Origin: Stutzerimonas stutzeri
Lineage (GTDB): Bacteria > Pseudomonadota > Gammaproteobacteria > Pseudomonadales > Pseudomonadaceae
Length of the DNA stretch: 64,000 nt
NCBI GenBank assembly: GCA_019056435.1
Contig: CP077641.1
Coordinates: forward strand, 4,154,001-4,218,000
Reading direction: 5' to 3'
Shown: piece by piece, positions 47,314 through 57,282 of the stretch
Position numbering within the stretch: the stretch's first letter is position 1
How the letters are laid out: each line of letters begins with the position of its first letter
Made by a program: the position numbers and the translations under genes
The notes under the pieces: generated by a model
Told to the model about the DNA's origin: nothing
Databases searched by the model: none
Seen by the model: only the letters and a program-made list of their open reading frames with translations

Positions 47314-48009
47314 TCATGCCAGCTCCGCTACGACCGCAGCCAACGCCCGCGCCGGATCACTGGACTGGGCAATTGGCCGGCCGATAACCAGGAAGTCGGA
47401 TCCCGCCGCCATCGCCTCGGCGGGCGTCAGGATCCGGCGCTGGTCATCCGCCGCGCTACCGGCCGGTCGGATGCCGGGCGTCACCAGCTGCAACGTTGGG
47501 AATTGTGCCTTGAGCGGCTGCGCTTCCTGGGCCGAACACACCAGGCCATCCAGCCCGGCCTTGGCCGCCAGCCCGGCCAGCCGTAGCACCTGCTGCTGGG
47601 GGCTGATATCCAAACCGATATCCGACAGGTCCTGCTGCTCCATGCTGGTCAGCACCGTCACACCGATCAACAGCGGCTTGGCCCCGTTTGCCTTGTCCAG
47701 CGCTTCCCGGCAGGCAGCCATCATCCGCAGACCTCCGGAACAGTGCACGTTCACCATCCACACGCCCAGCTCGGCTGCCGCACGGACGGCCATCGCGGTG
47801 GTGTTCGGAATGTCGTGGAATTTCAGGTCGAGAAACACCTCGAATCCCTTGGCCTGCAAAGCCTCGACGATATCCGGGCCACAGCGGGTGAACAGCTCCT
47901 TGCCCACCTTTACGCGGCACAGCGTCGGATCCAGGCGGTCGGCCAACGCCAGCGCGGCATCACGGGAAGGGAAGTCGAGCGCAACGATGATGGGGGTCTG
48001 GCTGGGCAT
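47314..48009 (-). CDS. pyrF: Orotidine 5'-phosphate decarboxylase PyrF
   Basis: PyrF makes UMP from OMP in the last step of pyrimidine synthesis. It has 231 residues in a TIM barrel: [14 protein letters not shown], the catalytic [17 protein letters not shown] (K and D residues), and C-terminal LVTPGIRP and [10 protein letters not shown] phosphate-binding loops. The ATG at 48009 is preceded by GAGGA; a TTG two codons earlier is less likely. Intact. Confidence 0.96.
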   Translation of the reverse strand: MPSQTPIIVALDFPSRDAALALADRLDPTLCRVKVGKELFTRCGPDIVEALQAKGFEVFLDLKFHDIPNTTAMAVRAAAELGVWMVNVHCSGGLRMMAACREALDKANGAKPLLIGVTVLTSMEQQDLSDIGLDISPQQQVLRLAGLAAKAGLDGLVCSAQEAQPLKAQFPTLQLVTPGIRPAGSAADDQRRILTPAEAMAAGSDFLVIGRPIAQSSDPARALAAVVAELA

Positions 48010-48162
48010 GGGCAATCCTCGTCAAAATCCGGCGCGCATTGTGGCAGAAATCCACCGTTTCGGCGGCGTCCAGCGCCCACGAGACCTTTCCGCCCACTGG
48101 AATGGCGTCGCCTTGCGCCACAGCGTAAGGTGACGACATAGAGTCTATTCAGGAGTGCGTAG

Positions 48163-48330
48163 ATGCCCTGGTACATCTGGTTGCTATTGGCCGGGGTCCT
48201 TGGTTCGATCATCGGCGGCTTGATCATGTTGAAAGCCGGGGCCCGCAAGATTCCGCTGACCGAGGAGCAAAAACAGCGGATCGCCCGACGCAATGCCGAA
48301 GCGGATGCCAAGGACGCCCGCGACCGCTAG
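48163..48330 (+). CDS. DUF2897-type single-pass membrane protein (55 residues)
   Basis: A tiny frame with AGGAG eight bases before its ATG. It encodes MPWYIWLLLAGVLGSIIGGL, a transmembrane helix (about 4-26), and a basic, charged tail (LTEEQKQRIARRNAEADAKDARDR). Size, topology and position next to pyrF match the DUF2897 proteins of Pseudomonas. Function unknown. Confidence 0.8.
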   Translation: MPWYIWLLLAGVLGSIIGGLIMLKAGARKIPLTEEQKQRIARRNAEADAKDARDR

Positions 48331-48446
48331 CCGATCGCGGGCGAGATCACCTGTCCCGACATCCTTGCGGGAACACAGCCCAAACGTTCAGTGATGGCGT
48401 TTCGCCTTTATCCGGGCGATCATTCTTGCCTTCATAAGGATGAACC

Positions 48447-51041
48447 ATGTCAGCAGTACCCGCCTCCTTCGGTGATATCAGGCCCCAGGCCCAGGCCACC
48501 TTCGCCCGCCGTATCCTCCCGTCCATCGCCTGCCTACTGGCTGTCGCGCTACTCGCGGCGGCCGCCGCGGTCATCCATATCGCCTGGACCATCGATCGCG
48601 ACGCGCTCGTGCGTGAACGGTTCCTGGCCGAGCGCGCGTTCGAAACCCATCTGGAGGGCATGAACCGACACATCGCGGACAACGCCTTCTGGGGTGACGC
48701 CTACGCCAACCTGAGCAGCCGTACCAATCTGGGCTGGGCGTACGACCAGCAGAATCTCGGACCTTCGCTGTTCGAGGACTTCGGCTACGAGGCCGTGTTC
48801 GTGATCGATGCCCAGGGGCGCACCACCTATTCGGTGATTCGCGGCGAGCTTGCGCAGATCGACGCCGATGAGTGGCTCGGCAACGGATTGCGTGCACTGC
48901 TAGCCGATGCCCGCACGGCGGTCGAAGACGAGGAAACCGCTGCTGGCCTGCTGACGGCCGAGGGGCACCCGGCCATGGCCGCGGCGGCGGTCATGACGAC
49001 GGGCGGCAGCGATATCGAGCCGGGCCCCGGCCCGGCGGCGACCTTGCTGTTCGTCGATCTGCTCGACCCTGCGCGTCTTCGTGAATTGGGCGCGGCCTAT
49101 GCGATCGACGGCCTGCGTGTCGCAACCGGCCAGGGCGACGACCCCGATGCGCGGCTCGCGCTGGCGCGACTCGACGCTTCGCCGGTGACAATGACCTGGT
49201 CGGTGTCGCAACCCGGCGAATACCTGCTCTGGATCACCATGCCAGTGCTCGGCGCCGTCACCCTCGGCCTCGGCCTGCTCGCCTGGCTACTGCTGCGCCA
49301 GGCGTTGAGAAACCTGCGGGTGATGGACACCAGCTACAAACGTCTGATGGCGAGCCGCTCGGCGCTGGCGGCCAGCGAAGAGCGCTTTCGCGACGTCGCC
49401 GAGGCCGCGTCCGACTGGATCTGGGAAACGGACCACCAGGCCCGCCTGACTTACCTGTCCAGCCGGTTCGAAGAGATCACCGGTCACAAGCCGGACACCT
49501 GGATAGGCCGTCCACTGCTCGATCTGCTCATCAGTGACAAGGCGGCGCTGCAGGACTGGCTCGGCTCGTCACGCCGAGCCCCTCTGCGTTGCAGCTACCG
49601 GGCCGCCAATGGCTGCGAGCGGCATTGTCGTTTGTCAGCGCGGGCGATCCGCCGCGACGGGGCGCTGCTCGGCTATCGCGGCACCGCAAGCGACATCACC
49701 GAAGAAACCAAGGCCCAGGCGCGCGTGCAGTACCTGTCGCAGCACGACGCGCTCACCGGCCTGCCCAACCGCAACCGGCTGCGCGAATACCTGGAAACCA
49801 GGCTTGCGACGGTCACCAGCATCTCGAAGCTGGCCGTCCTGTACATCGATCTTGACCGATTCAAGCCAGTCAACGACACGCTGGGCCATGGTGCCGGCGA
49901 CGAGATTCTCGTGGGGGTCTCCAGTCGGCTCAAGCAGTGCGTGCGAGCTGACGATCTCGTTGCTCGCCTGGGCGGGGACGAATTCGTCATGGTGCTCGGG
50001 CGCCTGCAGGGTGGTGACGATATCGAAGGGCTTTGCGCCCGCGTGGTGACGAGCCTCAGCGAACCCTTTCATTACGAAGAGCACCTTATCCACATCGGTG
50101 CCAGCATCGGCATCGCCGTGGCGCCAACCGACGCGGTACAGGCCAGCGACCTGCTGCGCTGCGCCGACATCGCGCTGTACCAGGCCAAGGCCAATGGCCG
50201 CGGCACCTGGTGTTTCTACGGCAGCGAGATGGACAAACGATTGCACGAGCGCCGACGGCAGGAAGACGACCTGCGCCTGGCTCTGGCCGAACAGCAGTTC
50301 GAGGTCTATTACCAACCGCGCTATTTCAGCGAAGGCATGCGGGTCAACGGTGCTGAGGCGCTGATCCGCTGGCATCACCCGACACGCGGCCTGCTCCTGC
50401 CTGAACAGTTCGTGCCACTGGCCGAAGAAACCGGCCTGATCGTTCCGCTCGGGGAATGGGTGCTGCGCCAGGCTTGCCTCGAAGCAGCGAACTGGCATGC
50501 GGCGACAGTCGTGTCGGTGAACCTTTCGCCCCTGCAGTTGCGCAACGCCGAGCTGTTCGAAGTCATCCGCAGCGCCCTGCTCGACAGCGGCCTGCCCGCC
50601 GCCAGGCTTGAACTGGAGATCACCGAAAGCGCGTTGCTGGAGGAAAACCAGAGCACCCTCGATGTACTCAATCGCCTGAAAACGCTGGGGCTACGCCTGG
50701 CCATGGATGACTTCGGCACGGGTTACTCGTCGCTGAGCAATCTGCGGCTTTATCCCTTCGATGTCATCAAGATCGACGGCAGCTTCGTCGCCGGTATGCC
50801 GCACTCGGTCGAGGATCACTCCATCGTCAAGGCCTTGATCGATCTGGGGCGCGGGCTGCGTATTCGGGTCACGGCCGAAGGGGTCGAGACGTCGGAGCAG
50901 ATGGATCTGCTGCTGGCAGACGGCTGCAGAGAAATGCAGGGATTTCACATGAGCCGGCCGTTACGTGTCGAGGAACTCCACCAGCTCTTCGAGCGCAGCC
51001 GCCTTCAGGAAACGGCACCCAGCGACGCGAACCTGACCTGA
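48447..51041 (+). CDS. Membrane CHASE4-PAS-GGDEF-EAL c-di-GMP enzyme
   Basis: This 864-residue protein has a transmembrane helix near 22-46, a periplasmic CHASE4-like sensor to about 260 (HIADNAFWGDAYANL), a second helix near 262-286, PAS near 310-425, GGDEF near 430-595 and EAL near 610-855. The synthase motif GGDEF is intact, with an inhibitory RxxD site (RADD) five residues before it. The EAL domain keeps EALIRW, ITESALLE, DDFGTGYSS, KIDGSFV and EGVETSEQ. Both c-di-GMP synthesis and hydrolysis are therefore possible; the net activity cannot be read from sequence. It looks monocistronic. Confidence 0.93.
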   Translation: MSAVPASFGDIRPQAQATFARRILPSIACLLAVALLAAAAAVIHIAWTIDRDALVRERFLAERAFETHLEGMNRHIADNAFWGDAYANLSSRTNLGWAYDQQNLGPSLFEDFGYEAVFVIDAQGRTTYSVIRGELAQIDADEWLGNGLRALLADARTAVEDEETAAGLLTAEGHPAMAAAAVMTTGGSDIEPGPGPAATLLFVDLLDPARLRELGAAYAIDGLRVATGQGDDPDARLALARLDASPVTMTWSVSQPGEYLLWITMPVLGAVTLGLGLLAWLLLRQALRNLRVMDTSYKRLMASRSALAASEERFRDVAEAASDWIWETDHQARLTYLSSRFEEITGHKPDTWIGRPLLDLLISDKAALQDWLGSSRRAPLRCSYRAANGCERHCRLSARAIRRDGALLGYRGTASDITEETKAQARVQYLSQHDALTGLPNRNRLREYLETRLATVTSISKLAVLYIDLDRFKPVNDTLGHGAGDEILVGVSSRLKQCVRADDLVARLGGDEFVMVLGRLQGGDDIEGLCARVVTSLSEPFHYEEHLIHIGASIGIAVAPTDAVQASDLLRCADIALYQAKANGRGTWCFYGSEMDKRLHERRRQEDDLRLALAEQQFEVYYQPRYFSEGMRVNGAEALIRWHHPTRGLLLPEQFVPLAEETGLIVPLGEWVLRQACLEAANWHAATVVSVNLSPLQLRNAELFEVIRSALLDSGLPAARLELEITESALLEENQSTLDVLNRLKTLGLRLAMDDFGTGYSSLSNLRLYPFDVIKIDGSFVAGMPHSVEDHSIVKALIDLGRGLRIRVTAEGVETSEQMDLLLADGCREMQGFHMSRPLRVEELHQLFERSRLQETAPSDANLT

Positions 51042-51053
51042 GGCCTGCGGCCG

Positions 51054-51596
51054 TCAACGCTTGATTTCGAAGTTGATCTGCGCGCCGCTGATATCGTCCT
51101 CGCGCCCTTCGATATCCGGCAGCAGGCGGCCGCTCATCTGCAACGAACGGTCGGATTTTCCGGTCGGGAAAAGGGGTGGAAGAAGTTCCAGGTTGGCCTC
51201 TTCCTGGCTGTTGTCGAGCGTTTCGGTCCAGTCGTCCGGCAGGCTCAGATCCAGCTCGGGAGCGTCCAGCGCCGGCTCGGTCGCCGCCTGGCGACGCTGG
51301 GCCGCAGCGCGTTCGGGTGCCTTGACGGGTGCCGGTGCGACCTCGACCGGTGGTGGCGCCTCAGCCGCCTCGTCCGTGACCTCGGGCAACTCGATGCTGA
51401 TCGGGGGCGGGAGATCCTGGTCGGGCTGATCGAGCCGGGGTGCCTGGTCCGGCTCGGGTGCGATCGGCTCACCCAGCGTGATCTCCCCACGCGGCTCAGG
51501 CGTGTCCGGTGCATGCGGCTGCTCCGACGGCTGGTCGCCATCGCAAGCACCGAGAAGCGGTAATGCCAACCGGAACAACCATGCCCTCACCGTCAC
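51054..51596 (-). CDS. Pro/Ala-rich lipoprotein, function unknown
   Basis: A 180-residue protein begins with hydrophobic LFRLALPLLGAC, a lipobox with Cys at residue 18. A long acidic Pro/Glu/Ala-rich region follows (about 20-125), with a conserved-looking C-terminal part LQMSGRLLPDIEGREDDISGAQINFEIKR. The start is GTG at 51596 or 51590. No family is recognised. It is convergent with the GGDEF-EAL gene, 12 bases away. Confidence 0.65.
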   Translation of the reverse strand: MTVRAWLFRLALPLLGACDGDQPSEQPHAPDTPEPRGEITLGEPIAPEPDQAPRLDQPDQDLPPPISIELPEVTDEAAEAPPPVEVAPAPVKAPERAAAQRRQAATEPALDAPELDLSLPDDWTETLDNSQEEANLELLPPLFPTGKSDRSLQMSGRLLPDIEGREDDISGAQINFEIKR

Positions 51597-51613
51597 CCCT
51601 CACCTCCTCATGA

Positions 51614-53043
51614 CTAGTTCGCTTGCCGACAGAGCTCCCCTGCCAAAGAACCCAGCGTCCTCAACGCCCGCTCTACCTCAGCGGTCCACGGCAAGGCGCA
51701 ATTGAGCCGGATGCAGTGATTGAACTGCTCGGTATTGCTGAAGATCAGCCCTGGCGCGATGCTGATCCCCGATTGAGCGCCTGCACGTGCAACTCCTTGG
51801 TGTTCACGCGGGCCGGCAGGCTCACCCAGAGAATGAACCCGCCCGTGGGCCGCGTCATCTGCGTGCCCTCCGGAAAAAAGCGCTGCACCGCCAGCTGGAA
51901 CGCGCTGAGGTTGCTGCGGTACTCGTGCCGGATATAGCGCAGGTGCCGATCGTAGCCGCCATTCTCCAGGTAGGCGGCCACACCCATCTGGGTCACGCTG
52001 CAGGCCGAGTGGGTGCTGAAGGTCTGCAGGCGATGGACGTCCTCCCGGTACCTGCCCGGCAGGATCCAGCCGATCCGTACACCCGGAGACAGCGTCTTGG
52101 AGAAGCTCGAGCAATAGATCACCCGCCCCTCGCTGTCATTGGATTTCAGCGCCTTGACCGAACCTGCGTCGAACATGAGTTCGCCGTAGATATCGTCTTC
52201 GACAATCTGGATGTCGAAATTCGCCGCCAGCTTGAGCAATTGTTTCTGCCGTGCGTCCGGCATGCTGCCGCCGAGCGGATTGCTCAGCCGCGCGGTGAGC
52301 ACGAGTGCCTTGATCGGCCACTGGCTGGCGGCCAGTTGCAACGCTTCGAGGCTCAGACCCGTGTCCGGGTCGCAGGGAATCTCGATGACCTTCAGGCCCA
52401 GCAGGTCGGCCAGCTGGAGCAGGCCGTAATAACTGGGCGACTCGGCAGCGATGAGATCGCCGGGCTTGGTCAGTACGCGTAACGACATCTGCAGTGCATC
52501 GACGCAACCGTGAGTGATCACCACTTCATCCGGTCCGACGACCACACCCGCGTCACGCATGCGGATGGCGACCTGCCGGCGCAGAGGCTCGTACCCGGGG
52601 CTGAACATGTAGGTGAAGGCGCGCTGGCTCTGGAAGCGCGTCACCTTCGCCAATTGCTGATGCAGCGCCCGAACCGGCAGGTAATCGACATGAGGTACCG
52701 CGGCCCCGAGCGGAATCAATCCGTCGCGACGCGACTCACTCAATACCTGATTGATGATGCTGCTGCGGGTGACCAGCGTCGGCCGCTCGACCTGAGCGAT
52801 ATCCGGCGTCGGGGCCGTCAGCGCCGGCGTGTGGTGCACATAGAAACCCGACTGTGGGCGCGCCCGGATCATGCCCTGGTCTTCCAGGTTCGCGTAGGCC
52901 TGCAGGACGGTGGCATGGCTGACGTTGAGCTGCATGCTCATCTTGCGCACGGACGGGACACGCTCGCCAGGCCGATAGACACCACGGCGAATGTCTTCGG
53001 CTAGCTGGTGCGCAATACGCTGGTAAAGCAACAGATTGGTCAT
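51614..53043 (-). CDS. GntR/MocR-type regulator with aminotransferase domain, frameshifted near its 3' end
   Basis: An N-terminal GntR winged helix (about 1-75; GERVPSVRKMSMQLNVSHATVLQAYANLEDQGMI) is fused to a fold-type I aminotransferase domain with PLP Lys in CSSFSKTLSPGVRIGW and Asp in VEDDIYGEL. MocR-type proteins sense PLP or amino compounds; the target here is unknown. Four C (51767-51770) should be five; the tail then reads NRGISIAPGLIFSNTEQF and ends at 51614 (476 residues). The ATG at 53043 opens MTNLLLYQRIAHQLAEDI, the usual start. Confidence 0.86.
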
Positions 53044-53159
53044 TTGGCCCGTCTCCGCGAACTGGACCATAACAGTAGTACAGGGCTACAGAACCCGACC
53101 AATACAGTTAGCAGGTAAGTCGCCGAAACAGTCGGTTACCTTTACGTCGGCGCCACGCC

Positions 53160-53966
53160 TCAACGCGGTGGACTGAGCCGCCCCTTGTCATCCGAGAAGA
53201 GAATTTCGACCCGACGATTCTGTGCCCGCCCCCGCGCCGAGGCGTTCTCGCTGATCCGATGCTGCTCGCCGTAGCCGAGCACCTCCATGCGCGAGGCCTC
53301 GATGCCTAGGTCGACCAGGAAATCCGCGACGGCCTGCGCCCGAGCGCGGGACAGCTGAAGATTCTCAGCGGCGTCGCCGCGGTTATCCGTATAGCCCTCG
53401 ATACGGATTCTGCGGCCAGGGTTGAGCTGGAGGAAATGGGCCAGTTTGAGCAAGGTGCGATTGGCCGAGTTACCGAGTTCGGCGCTAGCCGGCTTGAACA
53501 GGACATCGCCCAGGGTCATTACCAAACCGCGATCGGATTCGGCAGCCGCCATGCTGATCATCTGCTCGTCCAGCCAGCGATCCTGCTGATGGGCGTCCAG
53601 CACCCTGGCCTCTTGCAGCGTCTGCCGCAGGCGCTCCTGTTCCATCGCCAATTGCGTAGCACGCATCTGGTTGCGTTGCAGCGCGCTGTGATTACGAGCG
53701 ATCTCGCTGTAGCGCCGACTGAGATACGCATAGTGTTCGGCATCCTCGGCATTGCCCAGATAGCCTGCGAAGCGCTTGGCGCGCTCGAGTGAATCGCCGG
53801 CACGCATGACATCCTTCGGCGCGTCATGCACGACGCGTGCATCCTGGCTGACCTGCTCGTACGCAGCGCTCGCCTCCTGCAGCTGCTGCTCCAAGCCCGG
53901 GGACGTACAGCCCTGAAGGCCGGCAGCGCCAAGAAAGAGAAACGGCATGATGCGAATCGACTTCAC
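53160..53966 (-). CDS. OmpA-family lipoprotein with DUF4398 domain
   Basis: This 268-residue lipoprotein has signal MPFLFLGAAGLQGC with lipobox Cys at 20. An N-terminal helical DUF4398 domain (about 25-100) is followed by a coiled coil and a C-terminal OmpA peptidoglycan-binding domain (about 150-255; KLAHFLQLNPGRRIRIEGYTDNRG, LSRARAQAVADFL, RAQNRRVEI). It probably tethers the outer membrane to the cell wall. The upstream gene also encodes a DUF4398 lipoprotein and overlaps by four bases. Confidence 0.88.
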   Translation of the reverse strand: MKSIRIMPFLFLGAAGLQGCTSPGLEQQLQEASAAYEQVSQDARVVHDAPKDVMRAGDSLERAKRFAGYLGNAEDAEHYAYLSRRYSEIARNHSALQRNQMRATQLAMEQERLRQTLQEARVLDAHQQDRWLDEQMISMAAAESDRGLVMTLGDVLFKPASAELGNSANRTLLKLAHFLQLNPGRRIRIEGYTDNRGDAAENLQLSRARAQAVADFLVDLGIEASRMEVLGYGEQHRISENASARGRAQNRRVEILFSDDKGRLSPPR

Positions 53967-54309
53967 CGTAATGCTCCCAACTGTTCACGCAAGCGCGCGA
54001 TACGACGATTCAATTCGTTCAGCTGCAGTTCACTTTTGTCGTTGAGCACTTGCGCCTCGGCATAGCGAGCATCCAACTCGGCCTGCTCAGCCTGCAGCCG
54101 GGCGCGGCGATAGTCGCGATCCTTCATCGCCGCGGTGGCGTTCGCCAGTTTGTCTTCAGCCTGCCGCAATGCCGGGACCTGTTCGGTGGCACCGACGGCA
54201 CGGGCCTGAACGATGGCCTGCTCAGTCAGGCGAAGCTGCTCGGAGGAGCGGGATCGGTAGCGCAGCCTGAAAGCACCAGCGCGCAAACGGATAGGAAGGG
54301 TATTTTCAA
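53963..54309 (-). CDS. DUF4398 lipoprotein, frameshifted near its 5' end
   Basis: The conserved part EQLRLTEQAIVQARAVGATEQVPALRQAEDKLA and the helical tail (RRIARLREQLGALR) are intact. The N-terminus lies in another frame: from a TTG at 54309 it reads KIPFLSVCALVLSGCATDPAPP, a good lipobox, and joins the rest if GG at 54242-54243 is read as GGG. The restored length is 115 residues. It is coupled to the OmpA-type lipoprotein and likely acts with it. The start codon is tentative. Confidence 0.72.
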
Positions 54310-54320
54310 CTCGTTCGACC

Positions 54321-55151
54321 CTAGCGTTGAGAATTGCTGGCAGGTGCCAATTGTTGTTGCTTCCAGCGATCAAGGTTATCCGCGAGCAGCTGCTCGGGCA
54401 CACCAGCGGCGCGTAGCTCGGTCATCTTTACCGCGAGCTGGCCCCGCAGCCAGGGGGAATTGCACGCAGAGTCATGGGACACCGCCAAATGCATCCCTCT
54501 ACTCAGTACTGGTGGCTGCAGCCGTTGCACGTCGTCGAGCAATCCCAGTGGGCCGGCAAGCGCGACGGCGCTGTACCGCTCATGCAGGACGTAATCGGTC
54601 TCGCCCACCAGCAGCCGCTGCATCGCTTCGGCAAGACTGGGCGCGGTATCCAGCTTCAACGCCTCGGCTGCATAGCCTTCGAAGACGCGGCCCCAGTTCT
54701 GCCCAGCCACTCGCGTACCGGTCTGTCCGGCGAGATCGTCCCGGCTCGCATAGAAGACCCCTGGTTCGTTACGCATCCAGGCAGCGACCTGCAGCCCGGT
54801 GATGGCCGGATGCACGAAGTCCATCCGCTCCAGCTCCGACACGCTCAATGCCGCATCGGCCAACAGATCCACGCGGCCACTGTTTACCTCTTCCACGGCT
54901 TTTGCCGAGTCCCCGGTATAGAGCAGCTCCAGCTTGAGCTCGAGCGAATCGGCGATCCGCTTGAGCAAATCGGCATTGGCGCCTATCAGGCGCTTCGGAT
55001 TCTGCGGATCGCGCCAGAGAAACGGTGGATTGTCCGCACCACCCGTGGCGATCAGACGGTCGCACTTGCCACCCGCCGCGCCGGCGGCCAAAGGTGTCGC
55101 GAGCAGCGACGTGATCAGGGCGGCGATTTTCAGCCGGACGGCACAGCGCAT
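54321..55151 (-). CDS. Periplasmic solute-binding protein, amino acid (SBP_bac_3) type
   Basis: This 276-residue protein has a signal peptide (RLKIAALITSLLATPLAAGAAG) and the bilobed binding fold: ATGGADNPPFLWRDPQNPKRLIGANADLLKRIADSLEL, VDLLADAALSVSELERMDFVHP. No permease or ATPase gene is adjacent, so it may be an orphan binding protein or sensor-like. Its end is 12 bases from the lipoprotein start, suggesting one transcript. The ligand is unknown. Confidence 0.82.
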   Translation of the reverse strand: MRCAVRLKIAALITSLLATPLAAGAAGGKCDRLIATGGADNPPFLWRDPQNPKRLIGANADLLKRIADSLELKLELLYTGDSAKAVEEVNSGRVDLLADAALSVSELERMDFVHPAITGLQVAAWMRNEPGVFYASRDDLAGQTGTRVAGQNWGRVFEGYAAEALKLDTAPSLAEAMQRLLVGETDYVLHERYSAVALAGPLGLLDDVQRLQPPVLSRGMHLAVSHDSACNSPWLRGQLAVKMTELRAAGVPEQLLADNLDRWKQQQLAPASNSQR

Positions 55152-55225
55152 GGGTTACCTCTTGTCGGATGGCGAACGGACCTGGCAGCGCATCTTAACA
55201 CCGGCCGCGGGGACCGAGCGCCCAT

Positions 55226-55256
55226 GAAAAAACCCGCTACGAGAGCGGGTTTTTCT
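55226..55256. terminator. Bidirectional terminator downstream of etfA
   Basis: ACCCGCT (55232-55238) and AGCGGGT (55244-55250) form a stem with a five-base loop, flanked by an A run on the left and a T run on the right, so a U-tract follows on both strands. It lies 15 bases past the etfA stop and before the solute-binding gene start. Confidence 0.85.
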
Positions 55257-55270
55257 TCCTGCGAAACGCC

Positions 55271-56200
55271 TCAGACGAGTTCTTCGAGCGCCGGCAGGAT
55301 TTCGAAGAGATCACCTACCAGGCCGTAATCGGCAACCTGGAAGATAGGCGCTTCCTCATCCTTGTTGATCGCGACGATCACCTTGGAGTCCTTCATGCCG
55401 GCCAGGTGCTGGATGGCACCGGAGATGCCGACCGCGATGTACAGCTGCGGCGCGACGATCTTGCCCGTCTGGCCGACCTGCATGTCGTTCGGTACGAAGC
55501 CGGCATCCACCGCGGCGCGCGAGGCGCCGACCGCTGCACCGAGTTTGTCGGCCAGCGAATACAGGTGCTTGAAGTTCTCGCCGTTCTGCATGCCCCGGCC
55601 GCCGGAGACGACGATCTTCGCAGCGGTCAGTTCGGGACGGTCAGACTTGGCCAACTCTTCGCCGACGAAGGAAGACACGCCCGCATCACCCGAACCGGAC
55701 ACCTGCTCGACGCTCGCCGAGCCGCCCTCGGCATTGACCGGATCGAAACCGGTTGCGCGAACGGTGATGACTTTGATCGGCGCGCTGGACTGCACGGTGG
55801 CGATGGCATTGCCGGCGTAGATCGGACGCTTGAAAGTATCGGCACTCTCGACAGCGATGATCTCGGAGATCTGGTCGACATCGAGCTGAGCAGCGACACG
55901 CGGCATGAAATTCTTGCCATTGGTCGTGGCAGCGGCCAGGACGTGGCTGTAGTCCTTGGCGAGGCCGGCGATCAACGGCGCAACGTTCTCCGGCAACTGA
56001 TGGCCGTAGGCCGCGTCGTCGGCGACGAGCACCTTGGATACACCTTCTATCTTTGCAGCCGCTTCGCCGATGGCGCCGCAACCGGCGCCGGCGACCAGCA
56101 CATGAATATCGCCACCGATTGCTTTGGCGGCAGCCACTGTGTTCAGGGTCGCAGCGGCCAGAACGGCATTGTTGTGTTCAGCGATAACCAGGATAGCCAT
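55271..56200 (-). CDS. etfA: Electron transfer flavoprotein alpha subunit EtfA
   Basis: EtfA with EtfB takes electrons from acyl-CoA and other dehydrogenases and hands them to ETF-QO. It has 309 residues: an N-terminal Rossmann-like domain ([25 protein letters not shown]) and a C-terminal FAD domain with [59 protein letters not shown]. etfB ends directly before it. Intact. Confidence 0.96.
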   Translation of the reverse strand: MAILVIAEHNNAVLAAATLNTVAAAKAIGGDIHVLVAGAGCGAIGEAAAKIEGVSKVLVADDAAYGHQLPENVAPLIAGLAKDYSHVLAAATTNGKNFMPRVAAQLDVDQISEIIAVESADTFKRPIYAGNAIATVQSSAPIKVITVRATGFDPVNAEGGSASVEQVSGSGDAGVSSFVGEELAKSDRPELTAAKIVVSGGRGMQNGENFKHLYSLADKLGAAVGASRAAVDAGFVPNDMQVGQTGKIVAPQLYIAVGISGAIQHLAGMKDSKVIVAINKDEEAPIFQVADYGLVGDLFEILPALEELV

Positions 56201-56950
56201 TTAGATTACCTTCGCCTCGTTCTTCAGTTTCTCGACCAGTTCAGCCACCGACTTGACCTTGATACCGGCGCTGCGTGCAGCAGGTGCTTCGACCTTCAGC
56301 GTCTTCACGGTCGAGGTGACGGTCACGCCCAGCGCATCCGGGGTCACGACCTCGAGGGGCTTCTTCTTGGCCTTCATGATGTTCGGCAGCGACGCATAAC
56401 GCGGCTCGTTGAGGCGCAGGTCGGTGGTCACGATGGCCGGCAGGTTCAGCAGCACGGTCTGTGCACCGCCGTCGATTTCACGCTCGACCTTGACCTTGTC
56501 ACCTTCCACTTCGACCTTGGAGGCAAAGGTGCCCTGGGCGAAGCCGGTGAGCGCACCGAGCATCTGACCGGTCTGGTTGTTGTCGCTGTCGATGGCTTGC
56601 TTGCCGAGGATGACCAGCTGGGGCTGTTCCTTGTCGACAACGGCCTTGAGCAGCTTGGCCACGGCCAGCGAGTTCAGCTCTTCGCTGGACTCGACCAGTA
56701 CGCCACGATCGGCGCCCAGCGCCAGGGCGGTACGCAGCTGCTCTTGAGCGGCGGTCGGACCGATGGAAACCACGACGATCTCGCTGGCGACGCCCTTCTC
56801 TTTCAGGCGAACGGCCTCTTCCACGGCAATTTCGCAGAAGGGGTTCATCGACATCTTGACGTTGGCGAGGTCGACGCCGGAGTTGTCCGCCTTGACACGA
56901 ACCTTGACGTTGTAATCGACCACTCGTTTGACAGCTACAAGAATCTTCAT
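56201..56950 (-). CDS. etfB: Electron transfer flavoprotein beta subunit EtfB
   Basis: EtfB has 249 residues starting [19 protein letters not shown], with the AMP-binding region and the ETF-beta signature [27 protein letters not shown]. The ATG at 56950 was chosen over longer forms as the family start. It abuts etfA and diverges from the ETF-QO gene across about 330 bp that contain a PsrA-like operator. Confidence 0.96.
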   Translation of the reverse strand: MKILVAVKRVVDYNVKVRVKADNSGVDLANVKMSMNPFCEIAVEEAVRLKEKGVASEIVVVSIGPTAAQEQLRTALALGADRGVLVESSEELNSLAVAKLLKAVVDKEQPQLVILGKQAIDSDNNQTGQMLGALTGFAQGTFASKVEVEGDKVKVEREIDGGAQTVLLNLPAIVTTDLRLNEPRYASLPNIMKAKKKPLEVVTPDALGVTVTSTVKTLKVEAPAARSAGIKVKSVAELVEKLKNEAKVI

Positions 56951-57282
56951 GGATTCCTCTACTCTCCGGTGAATAGGAATGTCGCCGAGGCGAACCGAGC
57001 CATGGCTCGGGGATTCGGGCGTCAATAGAACCGCGGAACCCTTTCGGCGCGCGCAAAACTGCCCGTATCTTGACTGCTGCCTACGGCTGGGGTCAACAAC
57101 GCATATACCCCGCTATAACCAGCAGATTCGCGATTCTAACAGGCTTGCGGAAAATTCAAACAAACGTTTGTATTGGACCCCTACCGGCACATCTATATAA
57201 TGCGGCAGCTCGGCCAGGTCAGGGAAACGATCCAGCCCTCACGATCACACAAAAATTCAAAGCCTTGAGTAGGAGATAGCCA
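56951..57282. promoter_or_regulatory. Divergent control region of etfBA and the ETF-QO gene
   Basis: This 332-bp gap carries a sigma-70 promoter facing right (TTGGAC at 57173-57178, TATAAT at 57196-57201, 17-bp spacer) and a palindromic operator just upstream of it. The ribosome site of the right-hand gene (GTAGGAGATAGCC) lies at about 57269-57281. No gene is seen in the gap; the leftward etfB promoter was not resolved. Confidence 0.7.
57157..57171. promoter_or_regulatory. PsrA-type operator upstream of the ETF-QO promoter
   Basis: CAAAC-AAAC-GTTTG at 57157-57170 matches the PsrA motif (C/G)AAAC-N2-4-GTTT(G/C). It contains the perfect 12-bp palindrome ACAAACGTTTGT (57160-57171). It ends two bases before the -35 box. 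PsrA is a TetR-family fatty-acid-responsive regulator known to act on beta-oxidation and etf genes in Pseudomonas. Confidence 0.65.
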
